Assembly (NCBI RefSeq): GCF_015627125.1
Contig: NZ_VTDO01000002.1
Location: 310,001 to 374,000 of the forward strand
Direction of reading: 5' to 3'
Length of the DNA: 64,000 bases
From: Acinetobacter rathckeae
GTDB lineage: Bacteria > Pseudomonadota > Gammaproteobacteria > Pseudomonadales > Moraxellaceae
Shown: positions 42,864 to 52,183 of the stretch, in pieces
Layout of the letters: each line of letters begins with the position of its first letter
How positions within the stretch are numbered: the stretch's first letter is position 1
The notes under the pieces: generated by a model
What the model saw: the letters and a program-made list of their open reading frames with translations, nothing else
Database searches by the model: none
What the model was told of the DNA's origin: nothing
Made by a program: the position numbers and the translations under genes

Positions 42864-44537
42864 ATGTTGATACATCCTGAAAATAAATATAGAGCATCTA
42901 GCTGTTTAGATTTTCCACAAAGAACATGGCCTAATCGTAAAATAATGGTTGCACCGACATGGTGTTCAACGGATTTAAGAGATGGTAATCAGGCACTTGC
43001 TAACCCCATGGATCAAGCTAAAAAGATTAAGTTTTTTCAAATGCTTGTAGATTGCGGGTTTAAACAAGTTGAGGTTGCATTTCCTGCATCATCAGCCACT
43101 GATTTTAATTTTGTACGTCATTTAATTGAAGATAATAAGATTCCCAATGATGTAACGATTCAAGTGATGACGCAGGCTAGAGAAGATTTAATTGAAAGAA
43201 CATTTGAGTCTTTGGTTGGTGTGCATTCGGCAATTATTCATGTTTACAATGCAACGGCTGAGGTGTTTCGGCGAATTGTTTTTAATAAGACCAAGCAAGA
43301 GGTGATTGACCTTGCGGTGAACTCGGTGAAACAGGTTAAAGCATTGTGTTTAAAGCACTCTGAAACTCGTTGGACATATCAGTACTCTCCTGAAACATTT
43401 TGTTTTACAGAAATTGAGTTTGCACTTGAAATTTGTGAAGCTGTAGCAGAAGTTTGGCAACCCAGTCCAGATTTCCCGATGATTATTAATTTACCAACAA
43501 CGGTTGAGGTCAATACGCCAAATGTTTTTGCTGATCAGATCGAGTATTTCTGTAACCACTTTTCTAAAAGATCATTGGTGGATATTAGTGTTCATCCTCA
43601 CAATGACCGAGGAACAGCAGTTGCTACAACAGAATTGGCGTTACTTGCAGGAGCTGATCGGGTTGAGGGGTGTTTGTTTGGTAATGGTGAGCGTACAGGA
43701 AATGTAGATTTAGTGAATCTTGCTTTAAATATGTATACTCAAGGTGTTTCTCCTCAGTTAGATTTTTCTAATATTCAAAATATTGCTGATATTGTAAGCT
43801 CATGTAATGCATTGCCTATTCACCCAAGACATCCTTATGTGGGAGAGTTGGTCTTTACAGCATTTTCAGGGAGTCATCAAGACGCCATTAAAAAAGGCTT
43901 TCAAGCAAGGCAAAGTCAAAATCACTTATTTTGGGAAGTGCCTTATTTAGCAATAGATCCAGCAGATTTAGGCTGTAGTTATGAAGCAGTCATTCGTGTA
44001 AATAGTCAATCTGGAAAGGGTGGTACAGCTTGGGTATTACAGCAAAATCATGGTGTAAACCTCCCTAAAAATTTGCAAAAAGATTTTAGTCAAGTGGTAC
44101 AAAGTGTTGCCGATGGTCGCCAACAGGAGTTGTCTTATGCTGAAATTTGGAATTTATTTATAAAAGCGTATGACGTTGAAAATTATGTATTAGCGTTAAT
44201 ACGTTATCAATCTTTTAAAAAAGGCGATATATACGAGGTGAAGCTATCAGTTAAATGGCAAGATGAAGTCATATCTTTAGATGGAAGTGGCAATGGTTTA
44301 TTGTCAGCGGTGATTGATGCTCTAAATGTTAAATGGGCATCTACAGTCAGTATTTTTGAGTACTTTGAGCATGCTTTAGGTCAGCAAAGTACGAGCCGAT
44401 CAATCAGTTATATTTCTTGTATAGATAAAATCAGTAAAGTTCCTGTATGGGGGGTTGCAATTAATACTGATATTGCGACTGCATCTATTCAAGCGTTGCT
44501 TAATGCTTTTTCAAAGTTGGTGCTGTTATCTAAATAA
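42864..44537 (+). CDS. leuA: 2-isopropylmalate synthase (LeuA, long form)
   Basis: This 557-residue enzyme condenses acetyl-CoA with 2-oxoisovalerate, the first committed step of leucine synthesis. The catalytic barrel shows STDLRDGNQAL near 35-45, the metal-binding HPHNDRG and GNGERTGNVDL. The C-terminal allosteric domain (about 430-557, with GSGNGLLSAVIDAL) is kept, so leucine feedback is expected. No leader peptide with leucine codons or leuBCD genes are adjacent. It may be the main leuA or a paralogue acting on a related 2-oxo acid. Confidence 0.85.
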   Translation: MLIHPENKYRASSCLDFPQRTWPNRKIMVAPTWCSTDLRDGNQALANPMDQAKKIKFFQMLVDCGFKQVEVAFPASSATDFNFVRHLIEDNKIPNDVTIQVMTQAREDLIERTFESLVGVHSAIIHVYNATAEVFRRIVFNKTKQEVIDLAVNSVKQVKALCLKHSETRWTYQYSPETFCFTEIEFALEICEAVAEVWQPSPDFPMIINLPTTVEVNTPNVFADQIEYFCNHFSKRSLVDISVHPHNDRGTAVATTELALLAGADRVEGCLFGNGERTGNVDLVNLALNMYTQGVSPQLDFSNIQNIADIVSSCNALPIHPRHPYVGELVFTAFSGSHQDAIKKGFQARQSQNHLFWEVPYLAIDPADLGCSYEAVIRVNSQSGKGGTAWVLQQNHGVNLPKNLQKDFSQVVQSVADGRQQELSYAEIWNLFIKAYDVENYVLALIRYQSFKKGDIYEVKLSVKWQDEVISLDGSGNGLLSAVIDALNVKWASTVSIFEYFEHALGQQSTSRSISYISCIDKISKVPVWGVAINTDIATASIQALLNAFSKLVLLSK

Positions 44538-44540
44538 GTT

Positions 44541-44577
44541 CTTTAGCCCGTATTTAATACCTAAATATGGGCTAAAG
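44541..44577. terminator. Bidirectional hairpin between leuA and the GNAT gene
   Basis: Fifteen-base arms CTTTAGCCCGTATTT / AAATATGGGCTAAAG pair throughout, with one G-T pair, around loop AATACCT. It lies between convergent genes and is followed by a T-rich stretch. Confidence 0.8.
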
Positions 44578-44585
44578 TGATTCTT

Positions 44586-45035
44586 TTAATAAGAATATTC
44601 AAAGAACATCGTCTGGTTTTGTTCAATAAAACCCATACGCTTATACAGTGTTTGAGCTGCCAAGTTGTCGAAGCCAGTTTCTAAAGCTAAATATTTAGCT
44701 TGGCTTGTTTTGCCTAATTCAATGGCTTTTGTCATGAGTTGTTCTGCAATGCCTTGTCTACGGTAATTTTTATCTACATACAAATCATTTAAAAGCCAAG
44801 CCTTACTTGCAGACACAGATGAAAATGTTGGATAAAGCTGCACAAAGCCCATGACACAATTTTCTTGATTTTTTGCAATAAAGATTTTTGAATCTTTTTG
44901 GTTGAGCCTTTCTTGTATAGAATGACGTGCTAAAGAGAAGTTATGTTTTTGATGATAAAATACTCTATAGGCATTAAAAATTTCTGCTAATGCATCAAGG
45001 TCATTTAATTGTGGTTCTACAATATCAATTGTCAT
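44586..45035 (-). CDS. GNAT-family N-acetyltransferase
   Basis: This 149-residue acetyltransferase has the acetyl-CoA site LYVDKNYRRQGIAEQLM near 85-101 and a C-terminal strand ending in GFDNLAAQTLYKRMGF. The acceptor is unknown. A terminator separates it from surA upstream, so it has its own promoter. Confidence 0.87.
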   Translation of the reverse strand: MTIDIVEPQLNDLDALAEIFNAYRVFYHQKHNFSLARHSIQERLNQKDSKIFIAKNQENCVMGFVQLYPTFSSVSASKAWLLNDLYVDKNYRRQGIAEQLMTKAIELGKTSQAKYLALETGFDNLAAQTLYKRMGFIEQNQTMFFEYSY

Positions 45036-45063
45036 TTTTATTCCAGTTTTATCTATTATAAAT

Positions 45064-45090
45064 GAAAAAATCGCCCTAATAAGGGCGACT
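45064..45090 (-). terminator. Intrinsic terminator after surA
   Basis: The stem TCGCCCT / AGGGCGA has the four-base loop AATA. On the minus strand six T residues follow. It ends the lptD-surA transcript. Confidence 0.9.
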
Positions 45091-45103
45091 TTTTAGGTGG
45101 CTA

Positions 45104-46438
45104 TTATTGAGCAGTTGGGTTTGTAATATCTGCTTTACGGTCTAAGCTTGGGTCTTTAATTTGAACATAAGTATTGGCACGTAATTCACGTAACCAACCA
45201 TCAAGTTCGGTATCAAACTGCTGTTCGCCTAAATATTGGCGAGCAAGGCGACGTTGATAGTCTTTGGTCATGTCTTGTTTACGTGTATCTAGTACTTGCA
45301 AGATATGCCAGCCAAATGGGCTTTGGAATGGTTTACTGATTTGACCAACAGGCGTTACTTTCATTTGCTCTTCAAATTGTGGCACCATGGTCCCTAGGTT
45401 AACCCAACCTAAGTCACCACCATCTGCTGCTGATCCCGGATCATTTGAAAACACAGAAGCCAATACGGCAAAGTTTTCACCTGCTTGTAGACGCTTGTAA
45501 ATGCTATCGATCTTTTGTTTTGTTTGATCTGCACTGAGTACTTCAGAGGGTTGAATTAAAATATGGCGAACATGATATTGTTCAACAATCACTTTTTGGT
45601 CACTTGCTTTACGGTCAAGTAATTTCAAAATATGTAAGCCATCTGCCGCAGGAATAATCTCGGTTGTTTGACCCGGTTGAATTACTGCTGCACGAGCCGC
45701 AAGCTCTGCAGGAATGTCTGCGAGATTGCGGTAACCCATATCTGCGCCATCAACTTTAATACTACTGTTAGAGAAGCGTTTGCTAATGGCTGCAACATCA
45801 TTTGATTGTGCTAAAGCGGCTTTGACTTCATCAGCAGTTTTATTTAACAGCTCAGTATTACCATCAGTTGATGCAACACGTAGGTGTATAAGGTGTGCTT
45901 GGCTACCAATAGCTGCTTGGCCTTGAGGGGTATTTAAGAAGTTATCAATATCTTGGTCACTGATGCGAATACGTGACATGACCTGTTGCTGACGTAAGGT
46001 GTTAATCGCAAGCTCTTGGGCAATACGCTTTTGTACAATTTGATATGCACCTGGGTACTGTGCATCTAGACGCTGTTTGAATGCATCTAGAGTTGTTACA
46101 CCTTGTTGGTTGGCATATTGTAAAACGGCAGCATTTAACTCAGTATCAGTGGGCTGGATGTTATACTTTTTAACCAATTCAAGCTGTGCTTGGTGCACAA
46201 TAATATTACTTAATGCTTGTTGTTGTAGCGTTTTTTCATCTGGAATCGGTTGATTTTTTGCTTGTAACTGTTGTTTTAAATCATTGGTGATTTGATCTAA
46301 GTCACTTTTTAAAATCGCACTATCGCCTACAACAGCAACAACTTCATCGCTTGTTGCCGCAAAAACAGGCACTGAACTAGAAATAAAAAGTGCAAGTGTT
46401 GTTGCTTTAAAAAATCGTTTAAGTTGTTGGTTCATCAT
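45104..46438 (-). CDS. surA: Periplasmic chaperone / peptidyl-prolyl isomerase SurA
   Basis: This 444-residue chaperone escorts outer-membrane proteins, LptD among them, across the periplasm. It has a signal peptide to VFA, an N-terminal SurA domain (about 26-165) and two parvulin domains: about 174-280, with QAHLIHLRV, and about 288-395, with YHVRHILIQP and GGDLGWVNLG. The start codon overlaps the lptD stop (TAATG), so translation is probably coupled. The frame could also begin five codons earlier, at 46453. Confidence 0.94.
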   Translation of the reverse strand: MMNQQLKRFFKATTLALFISSSVPVFAATSDEVVAVVGDSAILKSDLDQITNDLKQQLQAKNQPIPDEKTLQQQALSNIIVHQAQLELVKKYNIQPTDTELNAAVLQYANQQGVTTLDAFKQRLDAQYPGAYQIVQKRIAQELAINTLRQQQVMSRIRISDQDIDNFLNTPQGQAAIGSQAHLIHLRVASTDGNTELLNKTADEVKAALAQSNDVAAISKRFSNSSIKVDGADMGYRNLADIPAELAARAAVIQPGQTTEIIPAADGLHILKLLDRKASDQKVIVEQYHVRHILIQPSEVLSADQTKQKIDSIYKRLQAGENFAVLASVFSNDPGSAADGGDLGWVNLGTMVPQFEEQMKVTPVGQISKPFQSPFGWHILQVLDTRKQDMTKDYQRRLARQYLGEQQFDTELDGWLRELRANTYVQIKDPSLDRKADITNPTAQ

Positions 46439-48879
46439 TAAGGTTGTATCCAAGTTTGGTTAGATTTGTTAAAACCAGTGATTCGCTGCTCTAATAAAGA
46501 GGCAAGGCGATTATTTAATGCACCTAAACCTTTTAGAGTAAATTCAGCCATCACAGCATTTGTTCTTTTGGTAGATGCACTTTTGATGTCATCTAGGTCA
46601 TTAAAGTATGAACGACCGTAAACTGAAACTGCCCAACAGCATGAATCATAATTTACACCAAGTAAATATTCACGAGCAATATGATTGTTAATATCGTACT
46701 GTACGTGTCCAATAATACGCCAATCATTTTTTACAGGTTGTATTAAAGATGCAACCACTTGATCATATGTTTGTTGGGTGTTGTTGGTATTTTTACGTTT
46801 GTAATAGCCTAAGTTATAAATTTGTCCAGTATTGGCTAAATAGTAGGCTTGAAAATTGGCTTGAGAAACATTTTTACCATTAAAGGCAATATTAGAGCTA
46901 ATAGTGAAGCTATTAGATAACTGACTAGACAGTGCAAATACAGGATCAGAAGTTTTTTCTGTTTGTACGCTGTCACTTGAACTTAACAAGACTTTTCGGT
47001 CAGAAAAATAAAAACTTTGTCCAACAGCAGCTTTGAGGCGCTCTAAACCTTGTTGGTCAAATAAGCTATAGCTTATGCCTAAAGACATAAAGTTATTGTC
47101 ATCTAAACGGTCATGGCCATAAAAGCGGTAAGGGTTAAACAGCTGGTCATAACTGAGTGACGGCGTTGTGGTATCAAAATTAGGATAGTCTGTTTGGTCT
47201 TTGTATGGCGCATAGGCATAAAACAAACGTGGGGTAATGGTCTGTAAGTATTTACCTTGTTTTTCAAAATTTAGGCCGGTATCTAGGGTAAATTGAGGCA
47301 CAATAATATTTTTATTCTTGCTACCACCAGGGTTGTTGTCTTGAGCATCTTGGTCATAAAAGTAGTTAAGTGAACGTACAGATGCTTCAGGAATAAAAAA
47401 GCTCCACGGCGTTCGGTAGTTATAACGTGTAGCAACAGAGTTATAAATACGTGTGCCACTGTCCTCTAAAGCACTGCCATCATTAATGGTTTTTTTGAAG
47501 TATGCGGTGTCGTTATGTGCTTCAAACTGCCAACCTTGTGGGTTTACGGTTTTGTAGTTGAGTAAAAACTGTGGTAAGCGAGCATAAGGCTTGTCTTTAT
47601 CTTTAATGGTTTTATCGAGTGTTTGATAGCTTTCTATTTTTAAGCTTGCATCTAAGCCCTCAATGGCACGTGCAAAATTGACTTGAAAGAGTCGTTTTTG
47701 GTTTAAGTCCGTCGTCACATTTGGATCATTTTCTAAATCATAGAGGTAGTCTATATCTGATAAATAGTTGTATTCAAAATATGTAGAGAAATATGGGTTG
47801 ATATCCCAATAATGTTTAATCGCTAAAGAGTCACGGTCTTTATCTGAATACGATTTGTCATTTGGTAAGTATCCTGCATTAATACTACCTTGACCATAAT
47901 ACTGTGTTTTAAAGTTAAACTTGCCTTCAAGCATGCCACCATGTTCTTCTAAATAGCGTGGTGTGATGGTCGCATCATAGTTTGGTGCAAGGTTTAAATA
48001 CACAGGCAGGCCGAGCTGTACCCCAGAGCTACTTGACCAACCAAAGCTTGGTGTAAGTAAGCCTGTAGTTCTGCGGTCATCTATTGGAAAGTTGTAGTAT
48101 GGCAGTACCATCACGGGTACATTTTTTACATAGAGTCGAGTATCTTTGGTTGTGCCTCGTCCTGTATCTTGGTTGAGCTCAATTCTTTTGGCTTTAATAT
48201 GCCAATCAGGATTATTCGTTGGGGCACACGTGGTGTAGGTGGCATTTTCTAAAACAATTTGAGTAGGCGAGCTGCGTGCAATCTGCTGTGCATAGCCATG
48301 TGCATGGTTGAGCTCAGAAATATAGTAGCTATTGTTTAATTCACCGGTCTGTTTACGTAGGTTGTAGTCAATGCTATCACTTTGTGACACGAGGCCATTT
48401 TGTGCCATTTGTACATTGCCTTGTGCAGAAGCAAGGGTCTGTGTTTTATCAAGTGTGAGTTTCTGTGCTTTAACTTGGCGACCTTCTTGGTCAACAATCA
48501 CATTGCCTTCAAGAACAGAGTCCCCATTGGGGTTGTAGTGTGCGTAATCTGCACTAACATGCGTTTCACTGTCTTGTACAGCTTTTGCTGTCGTATTTGT
48601 TGCAATCGGTGTAATCCAAATACCCTGACAGTAGTTACTGTATTGCGGATTGGTTGGGCGTTTTTCGACACTGACATCATTTTTATTAATATAGTATTGA
48701 TCGAAAAAAGCTTGCCCTGCATTGGCCTGTGCTAACTGCTGTTTAAGCTGTTGATTATTTAGCGTAGAGGGACTGTCATTTGAATCGGCATAGCTTGATT
48801 GTATAGACCCACTACACAAAAGTGCTAAGATCGCAGTTGCTAAAGGATTAAATTTGAACTGTTGCTTCATTTGCTTCAT
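46438..48879 (-). CDS. lptD: LPS-assembly outer membrane protein LptD
   Basis: This 813-residue outer-membrane translocon inserts LPS or LOS into the outer leaflet with LptE. After a signal peptide (cleavage near SSYA) there is an N-terminal cysteine (NYCQGIW). The periplasmic jellyroll follows (about 115-240, with YTTCAPTN), and then a large beta-barrel. The C-terminal cysteine pair DSCCWAVS is kept, so the usual inter-domain disulfides can form. It is upstream of surA in one operon and diverges from amgK. Confidence 0.94.
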   Translation of the reverse strand: MKQMKQQFKFNPLATAILALLCSGSIQSSYADSNDSPSTLNNQQLKQQLAQANAGQAFFDQYYINKNDVSVEKRPTNPQYSNYCQGIWITPIATNTTAKAVQDSETHVSADYAHYNPNGDSVLEGNVIVDQEGRQVKAQKLTLDKTQTLASAQGNVQMAQNGLVSQSDSIDYNLRKQTGELNNSYYISELNHAHGYAQQIARSSPTQIVLENATYTTCAPTNNPDWHIKAKRIELNQDTGRGTTKDTRLYVKNVPVMVLPYYNFPIDDRRTTGLLTPSFGWSSSSGVQLGLPVYLNLAPNYDATITPRYLEEHGGMLEGKFNFKTQYYGQGSINAGYLPNDKSYSDKDRDSLAIKHYWDINPYFSTYFEYNYLSDIDYLYDLENDPNVTTDLNQKRLFQVNFARAIEGLDASLKIESYQTLDKTIKDKDKPYARLPQFLLNYKTVNPQGWQFEAHNDTAYFKKTINDGSALEDSGTRIYNSVATRYNYRTPWSFFIPEASVRSLNYFYDQDAQDNNPGGSKNKNIIVPQFTLDTGLNFEKQGKYLQTITPRLFYAYAPYKDQTDYPNFDTTTPSLSYDQLFNPYRFYGHDRLDDNNFMSLGISYSLFDQQGLERLKAAVGQSFYFSDRKVLLSSSDSVQTEKTSDPVFALSSQLSNSFTISSNIAFNGKNVSQANFQAYYLANTGQIYNLGYYKRKNTNNTQQTYDQVVASLIQPVKNDWRIIGHVQYDINNHIAREYLLGVNYDSCCWAVSVYGRSYFNDLDDIKSASTKRTNAVMAEFTLKGLGALNNRLASLLEQRITGFNKSNQTWIQP

Positions 48880-48990
48880 TAACCAAGTATGCTTTTTTGC
48901 AATTAATTATTAATGCATCATAGAGAAAAAGTACATAAGTAGCTACACTTATGACTCCAAAAAGTTTGACTGTGGTCGATTATTTTACAA

Positions 48991-50007
48991 ATGAATATAC
49001 AACGTGAACAACAGATAAAAGTATGGCTGACTGAAGTTCTAGGCTCAGAACAATTTGAAATCAATTATTTAGCAGGTGATGCAAGTTTTCGTCGCTATGC
49101 ACGTATCAAACAAAATAATAAAACATTTATGTTAATGGATGCACCGCCAGAAAAAGAAGATTGCGAACCATTTGTGCGTATTGATGAGTTTTTAGCACAT
49201 CACGGCGTGCGTGTACCACAGATTCAAGCCAAATCACTTGAGCACGGTTTATTACTTCTAGAAGACTTTGGTGATGTGGTATTGGCACAAAAGTTAAATC
49301 AAGACACTGTACAAGAGTATTACACGCAATGCTTCACACAGCTCAGTGCATTGCAAGCCATAGATGCCACAGCACAATTGCCACATTATAGCCGTGAAAA
49401 ACTCCTCATAGAAATGCAACTGTTGACCACGTGGTTTATACCATCAATTGGACTGCAATTGAGTAAGTCAGAAACCAATACCATTGAGGAAACCTTTAAT
49501 CTTTTACTAGACAATGCATTAGCACAGCCACAAGTGATCGTTCACCGTGACTTTCATAGTCGTAATTTAATGGTATTAGAGAATCAAAGCACCTTAGGTG
49601 TGATTGATTTTCAAGATGCGGTCATTGGGGCAGATACCTACGATCTCATTTCACTGGTTAGAGATGCGTATGTGCGGTGGCCAGTTGCACAAGTCAATGC
49701 GTGGATTGAGCAATTCTATGTGCAATTGCCAAGCTCACATAAGCAACAGCGTGATATGGCACAATTTAAAAAAGATGCAGATTTTATGGCCTTACAGCGT
49801 CATATTAAAATTTTAGGCATTTTTGTGCGATTGTTCGAGCGTGATGGCAAACAAAATTATTTAAAAGACCTACCTTTGGTGATGTGGTATGTATTGGAGC
49901 AAAGTCAGCGTTACCCAGAGCTAAATGCATTTTATCAGTTGCTCGAACAAAAAATTCGCCCTGCATTTGAGCAAAAATATGGTGCATGCCCAAAGGTGAC
50001 CTTATGA
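48991..50007 (+). CDS. amgK: N-acetylmuramate/N-acetylglucosamine kinase AmgK
   Basis: This 338-residue kinase has the aminoglycoside-phosphotransferase fold. The catalytic loop is VHRDFHSRNLM (about 187-197), and the metal-binding segment is GVIDFQDAVIG (about 207-217). AmgK phosphorylates N-acetylmuramate at the anomeric position in the recycling route that bypasses de novo UDP-GlcNAc use and lowers fosfomycin sensitivity. Its stop overlaps the murU start as ATGA, which supports the assignment. Confidence 0.92.
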   Translation: MNIQREQQIKVWLTEVLGSEQFEINYLAGDASFRRYARIKQNNKTFMLMDAPPEKEDCEPFVRIDEFLAHHGVRVPQIQAKSLEHGLLLLEDFGDVVLAQKLNQDTVQEYYTQCFTQLSALQAIDATAQLPHYSREKLLIEMQLLTTWFIPSIGLQLSKSETNTIEETFNLLLDNALAQPQVIVHRDFHSRNLMVLENQSTLGVIDFQDAVIGADTYDLISLVRDAYVRWPVAQVNAWIEQFYVQLPSSHKQQRDMAQFKKDADFMALQRHIKILGIFVRLFERDGKQNYLKDLPLVMWYVLEQSQRYPELNAFYQLLEQKIRPAFEQKYGACPKVTL

Positions 50008-50678
50008 AAGCCATGATTCTTGCGGCAGGACTAGGCAACCGCATGCGACCACTGACTTTACATACTCCAAAACCTTTATTAAGAGTGGGTGGTAAGCCAT
50101 TAATTGTTTGGCACATTGAAAATCTAAAGCGGGCAGGCATTACAGATATTATCATTAATACCGCTTGGCTTGCAGGTGAGTTGCATAAAGCCTTAGGTGA
50201 CGGTCGTGCTTTTGGGGTTCAAATCACATGGTCAGACGAAATAGAAGGCTTAGAAACAGCAGGTGGCATTATTCGTGCTTTACCTCATTTAGGGGAAGAG
50301 GCATTTGTTTTAGTGAATGGTGATGTTTGGACAAATTTTGAGTTTAAACATTTGCTCAATGTTGAACTTGGTACAGCACTTGCACATTTAATGCTGGTTG
50401 ATAATCCACCGCAACATCTAAAAGGTGACTTTATGTTGTGTGATGGTTTTGCACAGCAAATAGAGGATGCCACGGCTCAAACATTTACCTATAGTGGTAT
50501 TGCAGTATTGTCACCACAATTATTTGCAGGGCTTGATGATGGTAAAAGACCACTTGCCCCCTTACTAAAAACTGCGATGCAAACCAAGCAAGTAAGTGCA
50601 GAAAAGCTTATAGGTCAATGGGTTGATGTGGGAACACCAGAACGTTTGGCGGATTTAGACCAGCGTTTACAATCATAA
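50004..50678 (+). CDS. murU: N-acetylmuramate-1-phosphate uridylyltransferase MurU
   Basis: This 224-residue nucleotidyltransferase makes UDP-MurNAc from the AmgK product. The nucleotide loop MILAAGLGNRMRPLT begins at residue 4. The metal aspartate is in VNGDVWTNF, and the C-terminal WVDVGTPERL is conserved. It starts at 50004, overlapping the amgK stop; an ATG six codons earlier is less likely. The pair forms a complete two-step recycling module. Confidence 0.93.
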   Translation: MKAMILAAGLGNRMRPLTLHTPKPLLRVGGKPLIVWHIENLKRAGITDIIINTAWLAGELHKALGDGRAFGVQITWSDEIEGLETAGGIIRALPHLGEEAFVLVNGDVWTNFEFKHLLNVELGTALAHLMLVDNPPQHLKGDFMLCDGFAQQIEDATAQTFTYSGIAVLSPQLFAGLDDGKRPLAPLLKTAMQTKQVSAEKLIGQWVDVGTPERLADLDQRLQS

Positions 50679-50760
50679 CTGCATATTTGCTAACCAGCAT
50701 ACGCTATGATTGAAAAGATAAATCGGTATACTTTGCCTAAATTAAATGAGAGAGTCAGTT

Positions 50761-51399
50761 ATGCATCTGTTTTTTCAAACGCTCAAGCAAGGCACAAAAG
50801 CGCTTGGCTTGACACTCAGCGATGACACGTTGAACATGTTGTTAAAATATCAAGATGCATTGGTACTGTGGAATAAAGCCTATAACTTAACCGCGATACG
50901 TGAACCAAAAGACATGTTGGTTAAACACTTGCTTGATAGTTTGAGTATATTAAATCAATTGCCACAAGGCAGAATGTTAGATATTGGCACAGGTGGTGGT
51001 ATGCCAGGCATGTTGGTGGCACTGTGCCAGCCTGAGCGTGAGTGTGTGTTACTTGACTCAAATGGTAAAAAGATTCGCTTTTTAAAACAATTTATTGCAG
51101 ACATGAAACTCAGTAATGTTACTGCGGTACAAACACGTGTAGAAGATGTAGACATGATTGCCCAATTGGGTAAGTTTGATGTATTAACCAGTCGTGCTTT
51201 TGCTTCATTGTCAGACTTTGTGGAGGCATCTACGCCGTATATGCATGAGCAAAGTGTGATTTGTGCCATGAAAGGGCTCGTGCCAAGCGATGAAATAGAC
51301 GTGTTAGCCTCTAGATTTGAGATCCAAACCATTGCACTGAAAGTACCTCATTTAGATGAGCAACGTCACTTAATTATTTTAGAACAAAAACAAGGGTAG
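50761..51399 (+). CDS. rsmG: 16S rRNA (guanine527-N7)-methyltransferase RsmG
   Basis: This 212-residue SAM methyltransferase modifies G527 of 16S rRNA. The SAM motif LDIGTGGGMPGMLVAL lies near 73-88, and the N-terminal WNKAYNLTAIRE is typical of GidB. The ATG at 50761 has GAGAG in front; an ATG five codons upstream has none. It is followed by parA with an 11-nt gap, the order rsmG-parA-parB seen in many bacteria. Confidence 0.93.
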   Translation: MHLFFQTLKQGTKALGLTLSDDTLNMLLKYQDALVLWNKAYNLTAIREPKDMLVKHLLDSLSILNQLPQGRMLDIGTGGGMPGMLVALCQPERECVLLDSNGKKIRFLKQFIADMKLSNVTAVQTRVEDVDMIAQLGKFDVLTSRAFASLSDFVEASTPYMHEQSVICAMKGLVPSDEIDVLASRFEIQTIALKVPHLDEQRHLIILEQKQG

Positions 51400-51410
51400 G
51401 GTTGTATTGT

Positions 51411-52172
51411 ATGGCTCAGGTGATTGCAATAGCAAACCAAAAAGGCGGTGTCGGCAAAACAACCACAGCAGTAAACCTCGCAGCATCTTTGGCTGTACTT
51501 AAAAAACGTGTTTTACTCATAGATATGGACCCACAGGGCAATGCCACGATGGGTTCTGGTATTCAAAAAAACGACTTAATTTACTCAATTACAGATGTTT
51601 TGTTGGGTGAAGCACCGATTGAAAATGCCATTATGGGCTCAGAGGTCGGCTATAAAGTATTGGCGGCCAATCGTGAGTTGTCTGGTATTGAGCTCATGAT
51701 TGCTGAGCAAGATGAACGTGAGTTTATCTTAAAAAAGGTACTTAAAAATATTGAACAAGCATTTGATATTATTTTAATTGATTGTGCACCAAGTTTGAGT
51801 TTAATTACCATTAATGCCATGGCTGCCGTTAATGGTGTGATTATTCCAATGCAATGTGAGTATTATGCACTAGAAGGCTTAGCAGATTTGACTCAAACCA
51901 TTGATCGTATACAACAGGCGGTTAATCCAAACTTAGAGATCATTGGTGTTCTTCGTACCATGTATGATGCACGTAGTGCACTTACACGAGATGTTTCTGA
52001 TGAATTAAAGCAATATTTTGGTACAAAGTTGTATGACACAGTGATTCCTCGTAATATTCGACTAGCAGAAGCACCTGCACATGGCTTGCCTGTGCTTTAC
52101 TTTGAAAAAAGTTCAAAAGGTGCGGTGGCTTATCTTAAATTAGCAGCTGAGATCATTAAAAAAATAAAGTAA
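51411..52172 (+). CDS. parA: Chromosome partitioning ATPase ParA (Soj)
   Basis: This 253-residue ParA/MinD-type ATPase has the deviant Walker A KGGVGKTTTAVNLA near 11-24, DMDPQGNAT near 40-48 and DCAPSLSLIT near 121-130. With ParB it moves the origin region to the cell poles or quarter positions. The frame opens three codons earlier at a TTG; the ATG at 51411 is preferred. No oriC or DnaA boxes are in the window. Confidence 0.94.
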   Translation: MAQVIAIANQKGGVGKTTTAVNLAASLAVLKKRVLLIDMDPQGNATMGSGIQKNDLIYSITDVLLGEAPIENAIMGSEVGYKVLAANRELSGIELMIAEQDEREFILKKVLKNIEQAFDIILIDCAPSLSLITINAMAAVNGVIIPMQCEYYALEGLADLTQTIDRIQQAVNPNLEIIGVLRTMYDARSALTRDVSDELKQYFGTKLYDTVIPRNIRLAEAPAHGLPVLYFEKSSKGAVAYLKLAAEIIKKIK

Positions 52173-52183
52173 AGGGACAATCT

